Assembly: GCF_005937885.2 (NCBI RefSeq)
Contig: NZ_CP042176.1
Coordinates: 3,591,501 to 3,655,500, forward strand
DNA length: 64,000 bases
Source of the DNA: Bradyrhizobium sp. KBS0727
GTDB lineage: Bacteria; Pseudomonadota; Alphaproteobacteria; Rhizobiales; Xanthobacteraceae
Direction of reading: 5' to 3'
Shown in pieces: positions 29,791 to 39,527 of the stretch. How positions within the stretch are numbered: position 1 is the stretch's first letter; every line of letters starts with the position of its first letter. The notes beneath the pieces were generated by a model. That model saw only the letters and a list, made by a program, of their open reading frames with translations. It made no database searches and was not told the origin of the DNA. The position numbers were made by a program, and so were the translations under genes.

Positions 29791-30120
29791 TCAGATCGAG
29801 AAGCTGGTGCCGCAGCCGCAGGAGGCGGTGGCGTTCGGGTTGACCACGCGGAACGAGGCGCCGATCAGGTCATCGACGAAGTCGACTTCCGATCCGGCCA
29901 GGAACGGCACCGAGGCCGGATCGACTAGCACCACCGCGCCTTCGCGCGCGATCACGAGATCGTCTTCGGCCTTGGCATGATCGACGTCGAATTTGTACTG
30001 GAAGCCGGAGCAGCCGCCGCCCTCGACGGAGATGCGCAGCATGGCGCCGTCGCCTTCGGTCTTGAGGATTTGCCCGATACGGCGGGCAGCCCGCTCGCTG
30101 ACGGTGATGGCAGTGGTCAT
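29791..30120 (-). CDS. erpA: Iron-sulphur cluster insertion protein (ErpA/HesB type)
   Basis: This A-type carrier delivers Fe-S clusters to target proteins. The 109-residue product has the three conserved cysteines: one in EGGGCSGFQYKF and two in the C-terminal CGCGTSFSI. The N-terminal TVSERAARRIGQIL is typical of ErpA. It converges with the hybrid kinase and is divergent from the dgt gene. Whether it is strictly ErpA or another A-type carrier (IscA, SufA) is not certain; no isc or suf genes are adjacent, which favours ErpA. Confidence 0.88.
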   Translation of the reverse strand: MTTAITVSERAARRIGQILKTEGDGAMLRISVEGGGCSGFQYKFDVDHAKAEDDLVIAREGAVVLVDPASVPFLAGSEVDFVDDLIGASFRVVNPNATASCGCGTSFSI

Positions 30121-30227
30121 GACAGCTCTCCGGTCGATGGCGTCATACCCAATTCATTTGGTATGCCGCCTCATACATAGTTAAGTGCGTAACGTCGCGG
30201 AATCAAATGGATAAGGACTAAAAAAAC

Positions 30228-31436
30228 GTGTCGGTCGGAATGGCTGCCCCCCGCGCCCTTTATGCCTGCGACCCTGAGCGGAGCCGCGGCCGGCTGTTCG
30301 CGGAACCCCCGAGTAGGACCCGCAGCCCGTTCCGCAGGGATTGCGACCGGGTAATCCATTCCACCGCTTTTCGCCGTCTCAAGCACAAAACCCAGGTTTT
30401 CGTGTTCCATGAGGGCGATCATTACCGCACCCGGCTGACCCATTCGCTGGAAGTGGCGCAGATCGCACGGGCTTTGGCCCGGCAGCTTGGCCTCGACGAG
30501 GACCTGACGGAGACGCTGGCGCTGGCCCACGACCTCGGCCATCCCCCGTTCGGCCATGCCGGCGAGCGGGCGCTCGACAAATGCCTGCACGCCCATGGCG
30601 GCTTCGACCATAACGCGCAGGCGCTGCGCGTGGTGACCGCGCTGGAGCATCGCTACCCCGAATTCGACGGGCTCAACCTGACCTGGGAATCGCTCGAGGG
30701 CATCGTCAAGCACAACGGCCCGCTGGCTGAGCGCAGCGGGGCGCCGGCCGGTCACCATGGCGAAGGCGGCATTCCCGTCGGCATTGTCGACTTCAACCGG
30801 AAATTCGATCTGGAGCTGTGGAGTTTTGCTTCGCTGGAGGCCCAGGTCGCGGCCTTTGCCGACGACATCGCCTATGATGCCCACGATATCGACGATGGCC
30901 TGCGCGCCGGTCTCTTTGCTGTTGATGACCTCAAGGTGATGCCGCTCACCGAGGCGATCATCGCCGATATCGGCAACCATTATCCCGCTCTCGACGACGT
31001 TAGGCGCGGCGCCGAACTGGTGCGCGAGCTGATCTCGTACCTGATCGGGGCGGTGGTCGCGGAGACTCAAAAACGCCTGGAGGCGGCCAAGCCGCAATCG
31101 GCCCACGACGTCCACCTTTACCATCAGCCGATGGTCGCGTTTCCGGATCCGGTGGCGCAGGAGGAGGCCGCCATCAAGGCGTTCCTCAAGCAGCGGATGT
31201 ACCGGCACGCGCGGGTGATGCGCGTGATGGGCGAGGCGGAAGGGATCCTGTTCGACCTGTTCGCGCGCTACCAGGCGTCGCCGGGCGATCTGCCGGCCGA
31301 ATGGGTCGAGGGCACTGAGCGCGAAAGCGAGGGCGAGCGGGCGCGCCGGATCGGCAATTTCATCGCAGGGATGACCGACCGTTTCGCCCTGATGGAGCAC
31401 CAAAGGCTTTTTGACTCGACCCCGGATTTGCGTTAG
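30228..31436 (+). CDS. dgt: dGTPase-like HD-domain triphosphohydrolase
   Basis: This enzyme removes triphosphate from deoxynucleotides, mainly dGTP in characterised members. The 402-residue product has the HD metal site: a first His in RTRLTHSLEVAQIAR, the His-Asp pair in LAHDLGHPPFGHAGE, and a later Asp in YDAHDIDDGL. The length matches the type 2 Dgt family of alphaproteobacteria. The GTG at 30228 has AAGGAC nearby; an ATG at 30240 is an alternative. It is followed 9 bp later by argS, so the two are likely cotranscribed. Confidence 0.9.
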   Translation: MSVGMAAPRALYACDPERSRGRLFAEPPSRTRSPFRRDCDRVIHSTAFRRLKHKTQVFVFHEGDHYRTRLTHSLEVAQIARALARQLGLDEDLTETLALAHDLGHPPFGHAGERALDKCLHAHGGFDHNAQALRVVTALEHRYPEFDGLNLTWESLEGIVKHNGPLAERSGAPAGHHGEGGIPVGIVDFNRKFDLELWSFASLEAQVAAFADDIAYDAHDIDDGLRAGLFAVDDLKVMPLTEAIIADIGNHYPALDDVRRGAELVRELISYLIGAVVAETQKRLEAAKPQSAHDVHLYHQPMVAFPDPVAQEEAAIKAFLKQRMYRHARVMRVMGEAEGILFDLFARYQASPGDLPAEWVEGTERESEGERARRIGNFIAGMTDRFALMEHQRLFDSTPDLR

Positions 31437-31445
31437 GCGGCGGCC

Positions 31446-33239
31446 ATGGCCGACAAACCTGCTTCACAACACCTTTTTGCCGATGTGCTCGCGCGCGTGC
31501 ACGCGATCTGCGCAGCACTTGCGACCGAAGGCCGATGGCCCGACGGCATCGATTTCTCCCGCGTGGTGGTCGAGCCGCCGCGCGATGCCAGCCATGGCGA
31601 CATGGCAACCAATGCCGCGATGGTGCTGGCCAAGGAAGCCAAGGCCAAGCCGCGCGAACTCGCCGATAAATTTGCCGAAAAACTTCGTGCCGACGAGCTG
31701 ATTGCCTCGGTCGATGTCGCTGGGCCCGGTTTCATCAATCTCACGCTGAAGCCTCAGGTGTGGGCGGATGCGCTGCGCACGGTGCTGCGCGAAGGCGCCT
31801 CCTACGGCAACAGCGCGATCGGCAACGCCGGCAAGGTCAATGTCGAATACGTCTCGGCCAATCCGACCGGACCGATGCATGTCGGGCATTGCCGCGGCGC
31901 CGTGTTCGGCGATGCGCTCAGCAGCCTGTTGCAGTTCGCGGGCTATGACGTCACGCGCGAATATTACATCAACGATGCCGGCGCGCAGGTCGACGTGCTC
32001 GCGCGTTCGGCGTACCTCCGCTACCTCGAAGCGCTCGGCGACAACATCGGTGAAATTCCGGAAGGGCTTTACCCCGGCGACTATCTGGTGCCGGTCGGGC
32101 AGGCGCTCGCCGCCGAATTTGGCGACAAGCTCAAGGCGATGCCGGAAGACGCCTGGCTGCCGATCGTTCGCGCCAAGGCGATCTCGGCCATGATGGAGAT
32201 GATCAAGGGCGACCTGGCCGCGCTCCAGATCAAGCATGATGTGTTCTTCTCGGAGCGGTCGCTGGTCGAGACCGGCAACAACAAGGTCACCGAGACCATC
32301 GATTTCCTGCGCTCCAAGGGCGATATCTACGAGGGCCGCCTGCCGCCGCCGAAGGGCAAGCCGGTCGAGGATTACGAGGATCGCGAGCAGACCTTGTTCC
32401 GCGCGACGGCCTATGGCGACGACGTCGATCGTCCCCTGATCAAGTCCAACGGCGCCTACACTTATTTCGCTTCCGACATCGCCTATCACAAGAACAAGAT
32501 CGATCGCGGCTTCCTCGATATGATCGACGTGTTCGGCGCCGATCATGGCGGCTACATCAAGCGCATGCAGGCCGCCGTGAAGGGCGTCAGCGCCGGCAAG
32601 GCCACGCTGGACATCAAGGTCGTGCAGCTCGTTCGGCTGCTGCGCGACGGCGAGCCGGTGAAGATGTCGAAGCGGTCAGGCGATTTCGTCACTCTGCGCG
32701 AAGTCGTCGACGAAGTCGGCTCGGACGCCGTCCGCTTCATGATGCTGTTCCGCAAGAACGACGCGGTGCTGGATTTCGACCTCGCCAAGGTGATCGAGCA
32801 GTCCAAGGACAACGCGGTGTTCTACGTCCAGTACGGCCACGCCCGCGGCCATTCGATCTTCAAGAACGCCCGCGAGCTGGTTCCGGACCTGCCCGAGTCC
32901 GACGCCGCCCGGGCGGCCTATCTGGGCGACGCCGCCTTGGAGCGGCTGACCGACCCGGCGGAACTCAGCCTGCTGAAGCTGCTGGCGCTCTATCCCCGGA
33001 TGATCGAGGCGGCGGCGGTCGCACACGAGCCGCACCGAATCGCATTTTATCTGTATGATTTGGCCAGCGAATTTCATGCGCTTTGGACCAGGGGGCGCGA
33101 TTTGCCCTATTTACGCTTCATTATCAATAATGATGCACAGATCACGAAGGCGCGGCTGGCGATGGTTCAGGGCGTCGTCTCGGTTCTGGCATCGGGCTTA
33201 GCCGTTCTCGGCGTCCATGCTCCGACCGAGATGCGGTAG
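31446..33239 (+). CDS. argS: Arginyl-tRNA synthetase
   Basis: This class I enzyme charges tRNA-Arg. The 597-residue product has the N-terminal additional domain, the HIGH-type motif in GPMHVGHCRGAV, the KMSKS-type motif VKMSKRSGDFV, and a C-terminal anticodon-binding domain ending with the DALR-type segment (FYLYDLASEFHALWTRG). Length and order are normal. It lies 9 bp after the dgt gene and is followed by the SPOR-protein gene, an arrangement seen often in rhizobia. Confidence 0.97.
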   Translation: MADKPASQHLFADVLARVHAICAALATEGRWPDGIDFSRVVVEPPRDASHGDMATNAAMVLAKEAKAKPRELADKFAEKLRADELIASVDVAGPGFINLTLKPQVWADALRTVLREGASYGNSAIGNAGKVNVEYVSANPTGPMHVGHCRGAVFGDALSSLLQFAGYDVTREYYINDAGAQVDVLARSAYLRYLEALGDNIGEIPEGLYPGDYLVPVGQALAAEFGDKLKAMPEDAWLPIVRAKAISAMMEMIKGDLAALQIKHDVFFSERSLVETGNNKVTETIDFLRSKGDIYEGRLPPPKGKPVEDYEDREQTLFRATAYGDDVDRPLIKSNGAYTYFASDIAYHKNKIDRGFLDMIDVFGADHGGYIKRMQAAVKGVSAGKATLDIKVVQLVRLLRDGEPVKMSKRSGDFVTLREVVDEVGSDAVRFMMLFRKNDAVLDFDLAKVIEQSKDNAVFYVQYGHARGHSIFKNARELVPDLPESDAARAAYLGDAALERLTDPAELSLLKLLALYPRMIEAAAVAHEPHRIAFYLYDLASEFHALWTRGRDLPYLRFIINNDAQITKARLAMVQGVVSVLASGLAVLGVHAPTEMR

Positions 33240-33357
33240 GCAGGGGCGAAGGCCCTCACGAATGGGGATTTGTGGGGGGTCTGGCAGGGGCCAATTCGTT
33301 GTCAGGTTTCGCTGACATAGCGGGTTGGCGCTGTCCCGAATGGGATGCACCACCACG

Positions 33358-34839
33358 ATGGCTGAACGATATCCGGACCGACCTTTTCCCGCCTCCGACC
33401 ACGACCGGGGCGACGACCTCCGCCGTGCGGAGAGCGATCCGCTGGCGGAACTGGCAAGGCTGATCGGCCAAACCGATCCCTTCGGTACCGCAGCAGGCAA
33501 GGCGCCGCCACCACATCCGTTGCAGTCGCGCGCCAATCCGCGCCCGCAAACCTATGCCCCGGCTGACGAAGACGACAACGCGGCCCCGATGCCGCCGCCC
33601 TGGATGCAGCGCGCCCGCCAGGAAGCCCCGCCACCGGAGGATTACGCAGACGAAGAGCCGGCTTACGAGCCCGCGCCTGTGCATCCCTTGCACCGCTACG
33701 CGGCTCAGCAGCCGGCGGCGCCCGCGCAGGAATACCAACGAGACTACCAGCAGGAATATCAGGAAGAGCAGCACTACGCCGACGAGGCGCCGCCGGCCGA
33801 CCCGTCGCGTTATGACGACGCGCTGTACGGTCAAATCGAATCCGGGGAACAGGAATATCAGCGCGACCCGGCCTATCCGGACGATCCCTACGCCTACCAG
33901 AGCGAATATGAGGAGCCTGCCGAGCCCAAGCGCCGTTCCAGCGGCCTGGTGACGGTCGCCGCCGTGCTGGCGCTGGCCGTGGTAGGGACGGGGGCAGCCT
34001 TCGCCTATCGTACTTATGTCGGTTCGCCCCGCAGCGGCGAGCCGCCGATCATCAAGGCCGACAACAGCCCGACCAAGGTCGTTCCGGCGCCGGCCGACAG
34101 TGCCTCCGGAAAGACGCCCGACCGCATGGTGCCGGGCGATGGTGGCGAGAAGCTGGTGTCGCGCGAAGAGACGCCGGTCGACGTCAATTCCAGGTCCGGC
34201 GCGCCGCGTGTGGTGTTTCCGCCGCTGAACCAGAACGGCAGCCCGCCGCCGGTCGCCAGCGTTTCGCCGGGGGCGCCGCCGCCGCCGACGGCTGCGAACG
34301 GCACGATGCCGAACAGCGAGCCGCGCAAGATCAAGACGCTGGCCGTCAAGGGCGATGCGGCTGAAAACGGCGGGGTTCCGGCTGCCGTGGCCGCGCCTGC
34401 AACAAAACCGGTGGCCGGACGGACGGCGAGCGCGCCGGCGGCACCGGCCCCGGCCGCACGTAACCCTTCCTCAGCCAACGCCAGCGCGCCGCTGTCACTG
34501 GCGCCGCAGGGTGGGGCACAGCCCGATCCGGCGCCGACCCGCATGGCCGCCACCAATCCGGTGCAGACGGCTCCGGCCGCCTCCGCCGGCGGTGGATACG
34601 TGGTTCAGGTCTCCTCGCAGAAGTCCGAGGCGGACGCGCAGGCGTCGTTCCGGGCCCTGCAGGGCAAATTCCCGGCGGTGCTGGGTTCCCGTTCGCCCCT
34701 GATCAAGCGGGCCGATCTGGGCGAGAAGGGGGTCTACTACCGGGCCATGGTCGGGCCGTTTGGGTCACCCGACGAAGCCTCGCAGTTCTGCGGTAGTTTG
34801 AAAACCGCGGGTGGACAGTGCGTCGTCCAAAGGAATTAA
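33358..34839 (+). CDS. SPOR-domain membrane protein
   Basis: The 493-residue product has a long, disordered, Pro/Glu/Tyr-rich cytoplasmic N terminus (about residues 1-190), one membrane helix (about 197-220, GLVTVAAVLALAVVGTGAAF), a Pro/Ala-rich periplasmic linker, and a C-terminal SPOR domain (about 415-493, GGYVVQVSSQKSEADAQASF). SPOR domains bind denuded glycan strands at the division septum, so a cell-division role is likely. The ATG at 33358 (MAERYPDRPF) is chosen over upstream ATGs because the charged N terminus looks conserved from there. nagZ and the scpAB-tat genes follow. Confidence 0.88.
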   Translation: MAERYPDRPFPASDHDRGDDLRRAESDPLAELARLIGQTDPFGTAAGKAPPPHPLQSRANPRPQTYAPADEDDNAAPMPPPWMQRARQEAPPPEDYADEEPAYEPAPVHPLHRYAAQQPAAPAQEYQRDYQQEYQEEQHYADEAPPADPSRYDDALYGQIESGEQEYQRDPAYPDDPYAYQSEYEEPAEPKRRSSGLVTVAAVLALAVVGTGAAFAYRTYVGSPRSGEPPIIKADNSPTKVVPAPADSASGKTPDRMVPGDGGEKLVSREETPVDVNSRSGAPRVVFPPLNQNGSPPPVASVSPGAPPPPTAANGTMPNSEPRKIKTLAVKGDAAENGGVPAAVAAPATKPVAGRTASAPAAPAPAARNPSSANASAPLSLAPQGGAQPDPAPTRMAATNPVQTAPAASAGGGYVVQVSSQKSEADAQASFRALQGKFPAVLGSRSPLIKRADLGEKGVYYRAMVGPFGSPDEASQFCGSLKTAGGQCVVQRN

Positions 34840-34886
34840 CGGCCGTTTCCTTGACCCGGGAGCCGTGAGGGGCCTAATCGGCCCCT

Positions 34887-35909
34887 ATGAGCAGCCGCGC
34901 ATTCATCACAGGCGTATCGAGACTGGAACTGGGCGCTGACGAGCGCAAGTTTATCCGCGACGAACGCCCATGGGGCTTCATCCTATTCAAGCGCAATATC
35001 GATACTCCGGCTCAAGTGTCTTCACTCGTTCGGGAATTGCGTGAAGCCGCAGGCAGCCCGGATGCGCCGGTCCTGATCGATCAGGAAGGCGGCCGGGTTC
35101 AGCGGCTGGGACCGCCGCACTGGCCGGTCTATCCGCCCGGCGCCGTCTTCGGTGCGCTCTACGACATCGAGCCCAGGCTGGGCTTTCAGGCGGCGCGCCT
35201 GAGCTCCCGGCTGATCGCGGCCGACCTGATCGACCTCGGGATTACCGTCGACTGTCTGCCACTGGCGGACGTTCCGGTGGCCGGCGCCGACGCTGTGATC
35301 GGCAACCGGGCCTATGGAACCGGACCTGCCAAGGTTGCCGCGATCGCCCGGGCCGTCACCGACGGGCTGGTCGAGGGCGGCGTGCTGCCGGTTCTCAAGC
35401 ATATTCCCGGGCATGGCCGGGCCACCGCAGACAGCCATTTTCGTCTGCCGACGGTCGATACGTCGCGGGAAGAGCTCGAAACGACCGATTTCGCGGCCTT
35501 TAAACCGCTGGCAGACCTGCCAATGGCCATGACCGCACATGTTGTGTTTAGCGCGCTAGACACCGCCCATCCGGCGACGACTTCTGCGACAATCATAAAC
35601 CAAGTGATTCGCGGCGTAATCGGGTTCCAAGGTTTGTTGATGAGTGATGACGTGTCCATGAATGCGTTGGCGGGAACGATCGCCGAGCGGACCCGCGCCA
35701 TCGTCAACGCCGGCTGCGACATGGTTTTGCATTGCAACGGCAAGCTCGACGAGATGCGCGACGTAGCGCGTGAGACGCCGGAACTGACGGGTGAGGCCCT
35801 TGAGCGCGCCAAACGGGCGCTGGCCTCACGACATCAACCGCAGCCGCTCGACCGGCAGGCGGCACGGGCTGAATTGGACGCGCTGATTAATCGGGTAGGG
35901 ACGGCATGA
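34887..35909 (+). CDS. nagZ: Beta-N-acetylhexosaminidase NagZ
   Basis: This GH3 enzyme removes N-acetylglucosamine from muropeptides during cell-wall recycling in the cytoplasm. The 340-residue product has the family motif KHIPGHGRATADSHFRLP, which holds the catalytic Asp-His pair, and VLIDQEGGRVQRL near residue 65. It has no signal peptide, as expected. Its stop overlaps the scpA start (ATGA). It shares the run with the SPOR protein gene, placing two cell-wall genes together. Confidence 0.93.
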   Translation: MSSRAFITGVSRLELGADERKFIRDERPWGFILFKRNIDTPAQVSSLVRELREAAGSPDAPVLIDQEGGRVQRLGPPHWPVYPPGAVFGALYDIEPRLGFQAARLSSRLIAADLIDLGITVDCLPLADVPVAGADAVIGNRAYGTGPAKVAAIARAVTDGLVEGGVLPVLKHIPGHGRATADSHFRLPTVDTSREELETTDFAAFKPLADLPMAMTAHVVFSALDTAHPATTSATIINQVIRGVIGFQGLLMSDDVSMNALAGTIAERTRAIVNAGCDMVLHCNGKLDEMRDVARETPELTGEALERAKRALASRHQPQPLDRQAARAELDALINRVGTA

Positions 35910-36727
35910 CCGCGGAGATTCTATCGTTTGAAACCGGACGGCCCGCCGAAGTAACGGACGGCGAGCACTCGCTGGTCGTCGACGTCGAGGGCTATGAAGG
36001 CCCGCTCGATCTGCTGCTGACGCTGGCGCGGCAGCAGAAGGTCGATCTCTCCAAGATATCGATCCTGGCGCTGGCCGACCAGTATCTGGTCTTCATCGAG
36101 GCGGCGCGAAAAATCCGCCTTGAACTCGCGGCCGATTACCTGGTCATGGCGGCGTGGCTCGCGTTCCTGAAGTCGCGCTTGCTGCTGCCTGAACCGGCGA
36201 CGCCGGATGGACCGAGCGCCGAGGAGATGGCGACTGCGCTTGCCAACCGGCTGCGCCGGCTGGAGGCGATCCGCGAGGCGGCCAACCGGCTGATGAACCG
36301 GCCGCAGTTCCAGCGCGATATCTTTCCGCGCGGCAATCCGGAATCGATCGCCGAAATCCGCCACCCGAAATTCACCGCGACGCTGTACGACCTGCTGTCG
36401 GCTTACGCCACGCAGCGCCAGCAGCGCGTGCTCGCCACCGTTCATCTGGCCAAGCGCACGGTGTGGTCGCTGGCGGAAGCGCGCGCCTCGCTGGAGCGGC
36501 TGATCGGCATCGCCGAGGAGTGGAGCTGTCTCGACGAATATCTTCTCAACTATGTCGTCGATCCCTCGCAAAAGGCGACGGTGTTCGCGTCGAGCTTTGC
36601 CGCCGCCCTTGAGCTCGTGCGCGAAGGCGAGATGGAAATAAACCAGAAAGAGGCGTTCGCGCCGATCTATTTTCGTAAGCGTCAAGCGTCCGGAGCGATG
36701 TCCGCGCCGGATCTGACGGTCGAGTAA
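35906..36727 (+). CDS. scpA: Segregation and condensation protein A
   Basis: ScpA is the kleisin subunit of the SMC-ScpAB condensin, needed for chromosome segregation. The 273-residue product begins with a short variable tail and then the typical YEGPLDLLLTLARQQKVDLSKI segment; the C-terminal winged helix lies at about residues 180-260. The ATGA overlap with nagZ and the closely following scpB indicate one operon. Confidence 0.93.
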   Translation: MTAEILSFETGRPAEVTDGEHSLVVDVEGYEGPLDLLLTLARQQKVDLSKISILALADQYLVFIEAARKIRLELAADYLVMAAWLAFLKSRLLLPEPATPDGPSAEEMATALANRLRRLEAIREAANRLMNRPQFQRDIFPRGNPESIAEIRHPKFTATLYDLLSAYATQRQQRVLATVHLAKRTVWSLAEARASLERLIGIAEEWSCLDEYLLNYVVDPSQKATVFASSFAAALELVREGEMEINQKEAFAPIYFRKRQASGAMSAPDLTVE

Positions 36728-36745
36728 GTGGAAGGAGAGCTAGCC

Positions 36746-37495
36746 ATGGCAAGCCTGGCGGAAAAACGCATGGAAGATGCCGAGGAGCGTCCCGTCGACC
36801 CCAACACGGAAATCGATACCGTGGCGCGGCCCGAGGAATTGCGGCTACTCGAAGCGCTGCTGTTTGCCTCCGCCGAGCCGATCGATCAGGCAACGTTGGC
36901 GAAACGGATGCCCGACGGGGTCGACATCAAGGAAGCGTTGGCGCGGCTGCAGGCTGAATACGCCACGCGTGGCGTCAACCTGGTGCGGGTCGCCAACAAG
37001 TGGTCGTTCCGCACCGCCGGCGATCTGTCGTGGCTGATGACCCGCGAGAGCACCGAAACCCGCCGCCTGTCGCGCGCGGCCATCGAGGTGCTCGCAATCA
37101 TCGCCTATCACCAGCCGGTGACGCGCGCCGAGATCGAGGAAATCCGCGGCGTGATCACGTCGAAGGGAACCCTGGACGTGTTGCTGGAGACCGGCTGGAT
37201 CCGTCCCCGCGGCCGTCGCAAGACGCCGGGCCGTCCGCTGACCTTCGGCACCACCGAGGCGTTCCTGACGCAATTCAGCCTTGAGGCGCTGGGCGATCTG
37301 CCGGGCCTGGAAGAGCTGAAGGGAACGGGTCTCCTGGACTCACGGTTGCCTTCCGGCTTCAGCGTTCCGACACCGTCTGACGATGCGGCATTGCGTGAGG
37401 ACGAAGATCCGCTGGAAGCAGGCGATACGCTGGACCTGCTGCTGGCACCCGCTGCGGAGCCTGAAAGCGGCCCAGAAGGTAGCAGCGAAAGCTAG
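36746..37495 (+). CDS. scpB: Segregation and condensation protein B
   Basis: ScpB dimers bind ScpA in the bacterial condensin. The 249-residue product has two winged-helix domains: LRLLEALLFASAEPI at the start of the first and LSRAAIEVLAIIAYHQPVTRAEI in the second. A disordered acidic tail follows. The ATG at 36746 is chosen because AAGGAG lies 9 bp before it; the GTG at 36728, directly after the scpA stop, has no such site. Confidence 0.92.
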   Translation: MASLAEKRMEDAEERPVDPNTEIDTVARPEELRLLEALLFASAEPIDQATLAKRMPDGVDIKEALARLQAEYATRGVNLVRVANKWSFRTAGDLSWLMTRESTETRRLSRAAIEVLAIIAYHQPVTRAEIEEIRGVITSKGTLDVLLETGWIRPRGRRKTPGRPLTFGTTEAFLTQFSLEALGDLPGLEELKGTGLLDSRLPSGFSVPTPSDDAALREDEDPLEAGDTLDLLLAPAAEPESGPEGSSES

Positions 37496-37661
37496 TTCCA
37501 AGGCGCCGTCGTTTATTCCCGGATTGGGGATTAACAATAGCAAAATTACGTAGCCGCGGCACCGATTTGCCGCGGCCTAAGTCCTTGTTTTTGACACCTC
37601 CCGGGCCTACCTTCCGCCAAAGCTTGGTCGGTTTCCGGCCGTCTCTTTGGAGGGTTGCAGG

Positions 37662-37895
37662 ATGGGTTCGCTTAGCATTTGGCACTGGATCGTCGTGATC
37701 GCAGTGGTCCTGCTGTTGTTCGGTCGCGGCAAGATTTCGGACCTGATGGGCGACGTCGCGCAGGGCATCAAGGCCTTCAAGAAGGGTATGCAGGACGATG
37801 ACAAGACGGCGGAAAAGCCCGAGCCCGCCAAGACCATCGATCACGCCGGGGCTCCTTCCGCGGCGCGTTCGGATGTCGGCAGCAAGGCTGTCTGA
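37662..37895 (+). CDS. tatA: Sec-independent translocase subunit TatA
   Basis: TatA forms the pore-like assembly for export of folded proteins. The 77-residue product has a short N-terminal membrane helix (SIWHWIVVIAVVLLLFG), the FGRGKI hinge, an amphipathic helix (SDLMGDVAQGIKAFKKGM) and a charged tail. The ATG at 37662 follows GGAGG by a few bases; a TTG at 37647 overlaps that site. tatB and tatC follow after 134 bp. Confidence 0.93.
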   Translation: MGSLSIWHWIVVIAVVLLLFGRGKISDLMGDVAQGIKAFKKGMQDDDKTAEKPEPAKTIDHAGAPSAARSDVGSKAV

Positions 37896-38029
37896 ACCAG
37901 CCCCTCGTTGAAGGGTGCCGGCTTATTGAGGCCGGTTGAGGAAAGGCGCGGGCGTCCCCAAATCTTGCTACAAGGCAAGTCTTGTCGCAGGGAAATGGGC
38001 GCGGACGTCGCGCGTGAGCGGAAAAATTC

Positions 38030-38542
38030 ATGTTCGATATCGGGTGGAGTGAACTGGTCGTCATCGCGGTCGTCGCGTTGATCGCCATCGGCCCGAAAGA
38101 GCTGCCGGGTGTGCTGCGCATGGTCGGGCAATGGATGGGCAAGGCGCGCAAGATGGCGGCCGAATTCCAGGGCCAGTTCAACGAAGCGATGCGCGAGGCC
38201 GAAATGGCCGACCTCAAGAAAAGCTTCGACGAGGTCAAGGAAGCCGCGACCGGCTTCACCAGCGGCAACATCATGACCTCGCTGCAAAAAGACGTCAGCG
38301 ATGCCATGCAGATCGACGATATCGACAAGCCGAAAGAAAAACTTGAGGTTCAGCCGGTAGATGCGCAGATTGCATCCGCGATCGGCGAACCGGTCGAGCC
38401 AACCACGCCGGCCGCGCCGACCCCGGAAACCTTCGTCGAGGCCGAGACGCACGCCTCTGAGCCGCTCGCGATCACCCGTGAAGTCCAGGCCGCGCCGCAG
38501 GAAATCGCAGCCGACATCGCCCGGGACGCCAAAGCGTCATGA
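38030..38542 (+). CDS. tatB: Sec-independent translocase subunit TatB
   Basis: TatB forms the receptor complex with TatC that binds twin-arginine signal peptides. The 170-residue product begins MFDIGWSELVVIAVVALIAIGPKELP, giving one membrane helix and the conserved Glu and Gly-Pro hinge, then a long amphipathic helix and an acidic, Pro/Ala-rich tail. The stop overlaps the tatC start by 4 bp (ATGA), so translation is coupled. Confidence 0.93.
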   Translation: MFDIGWSELVVIAVVALIAIGPKELPGVLRMVGQWMGKARKMAAEFQGQFNEAMREAEMADLKKSFDEVKEAATGFTSGNIMTSLQKDVSDAMQIDDIDKPKEKLEVQPVDAQIASAIGEPVEPTTPAAPTPETFVEAETHASEPLAITREVQAAPQEIAADIARDAKAS

Positions 38543-39360
38543 GCGCCGAAGACATCGAGGCCAGCAAGGCGCCGCTGATGGATCACCTGATCGAGCTGCG
38601 CTCGCGGCTGATCAAGGCGCTCCTCGGTTTCGGCATTGCCTTCATCTTCTGCTTCTTCTTCGCCAAGCAGATCTACAACGTGCTGGTCTGGCCGTTCGTC
38701 TGGGTCGCCGGACCCGAGAATTCGAAATTCATCTACACCGCGCTCTTGGAATATTTCCTGACGCAATTGAAGCTCGCGCTGTTCGGCGCCGGCTTCATCT
38801 CGTTCCCGATCGTGGCGACGCAGATCTACAAGTTCGTGGCGCCCGGCCTCTACAAGCATGAGCGCGGCGCGTTCCTGCCGTACCTGATCGCAACCCCGTT
38901 CTTCTTCGTGCTCGGCTCGCTGCTGGTCTATTTCGTCGTGCTGCCGATGCTGGTGCGGTTCTCGCTCGGCATGCAGCAGTCCGGCGGCGCGGAAACCGCC
39001 CAAATTCAGCTATTGCCCAAGGTCGGCGAATTCCTGTCGCTGACGATGTCGCTGATCTTTGCCTTCGGCATCGCGTTCCAGTTGCCTGTGATCCTGACGC
39101 TGCTGGGCCGGATCGGGATCATCACCTCGAAGCAGCTCAAGGAAAAGCGCCGCTATTTCATCGTCGTCGCCTTCATCATCGCCGCTGTGCTGACGCCGCC
39201 GGATGTCCTGAGCCAAGCCTCGCTCGCGCTACCTTTGCTGCTGCTTTACGAAGGCTCGATCATCGCCGTCCGCATGGTCGAAAAGAAGGCCGCCGCCACA
39301 CAGGCTGCCGCGACACCTCCGCCCGAAAGCCCGCCTCCGGAAGCCAATCCGGCGGAATAG
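38539..39360 (+). CDS. tatC: Sec-independent translocase subunit TatC
   Basis: TatC is the multispanning membrane core of the twin-arginine translocase and first contacts the signal peptide. The 273-residue product has the N-terminal APLMDHLIELRSRLIKALLG segment, six predicted membrane helices, and the family stretch FIIAAVLTPPDVLSQASLALPLLLLYE. A Pro/Ala-rich tail follows the last helix. It ends the tatABC cluster; a palindromic repeat follows. Confidence 0.95.
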   Translation: MSAEDIEASKAPLMDHLIELRSRLIKALLGFGIAFIFCFFFAKQIYNVLVWPFVWVAGPENSKFIYTALLEYFLTQLKLALFGAGFISFPIVATQIYKFVAPGLYKHERGAFLPYLIATPFFFVLGSLLVYFVVLPMLVRFSLGMQQSGGAETAQIQLLPKVGEFLSLTMSLIFAFGIAFQLPVILTLLGRIGIITSKQLKEKRRYFIVVAFIIAAVLTPPDVLSQASLALPLLLLYEGSIIAVRMVEKKAAATQAAATPPPESPPPEANPAE

Positions 39361-39367
39361 ACTGGCC

Positions 39368-39504
39368 GTCATACCCCGCGAAGGCGGGTATCCAGTACGC
39401 CACGGTCTCCCCGAATATCTGCGGTCGAGCCGCGCCCGTGCGACGTTCGGTGTTCCAAAACCGGCTTATTCGGGTTACTGGATGCCCGCCTTCGCGGGCA
39501 TGAC
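39368..39504. repeat. Dispersed palindromic repeat, family B, copy 1
   Basis: The left arm is GTCATACCCCGCGAAGGCGG and the right arm is GCCCGCCTTCGCGGGCATGA, around a variable centre of about 90 bp. Similar arms recur at 46632-46732 and 52234-52307. It lies between tatC and serS, and could act as a terminator or stabilise the upstream transcript. Confidence 0.75.
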
Positions 39505-39527
39505 GAAATTTCGCCTCAGGATTGGCC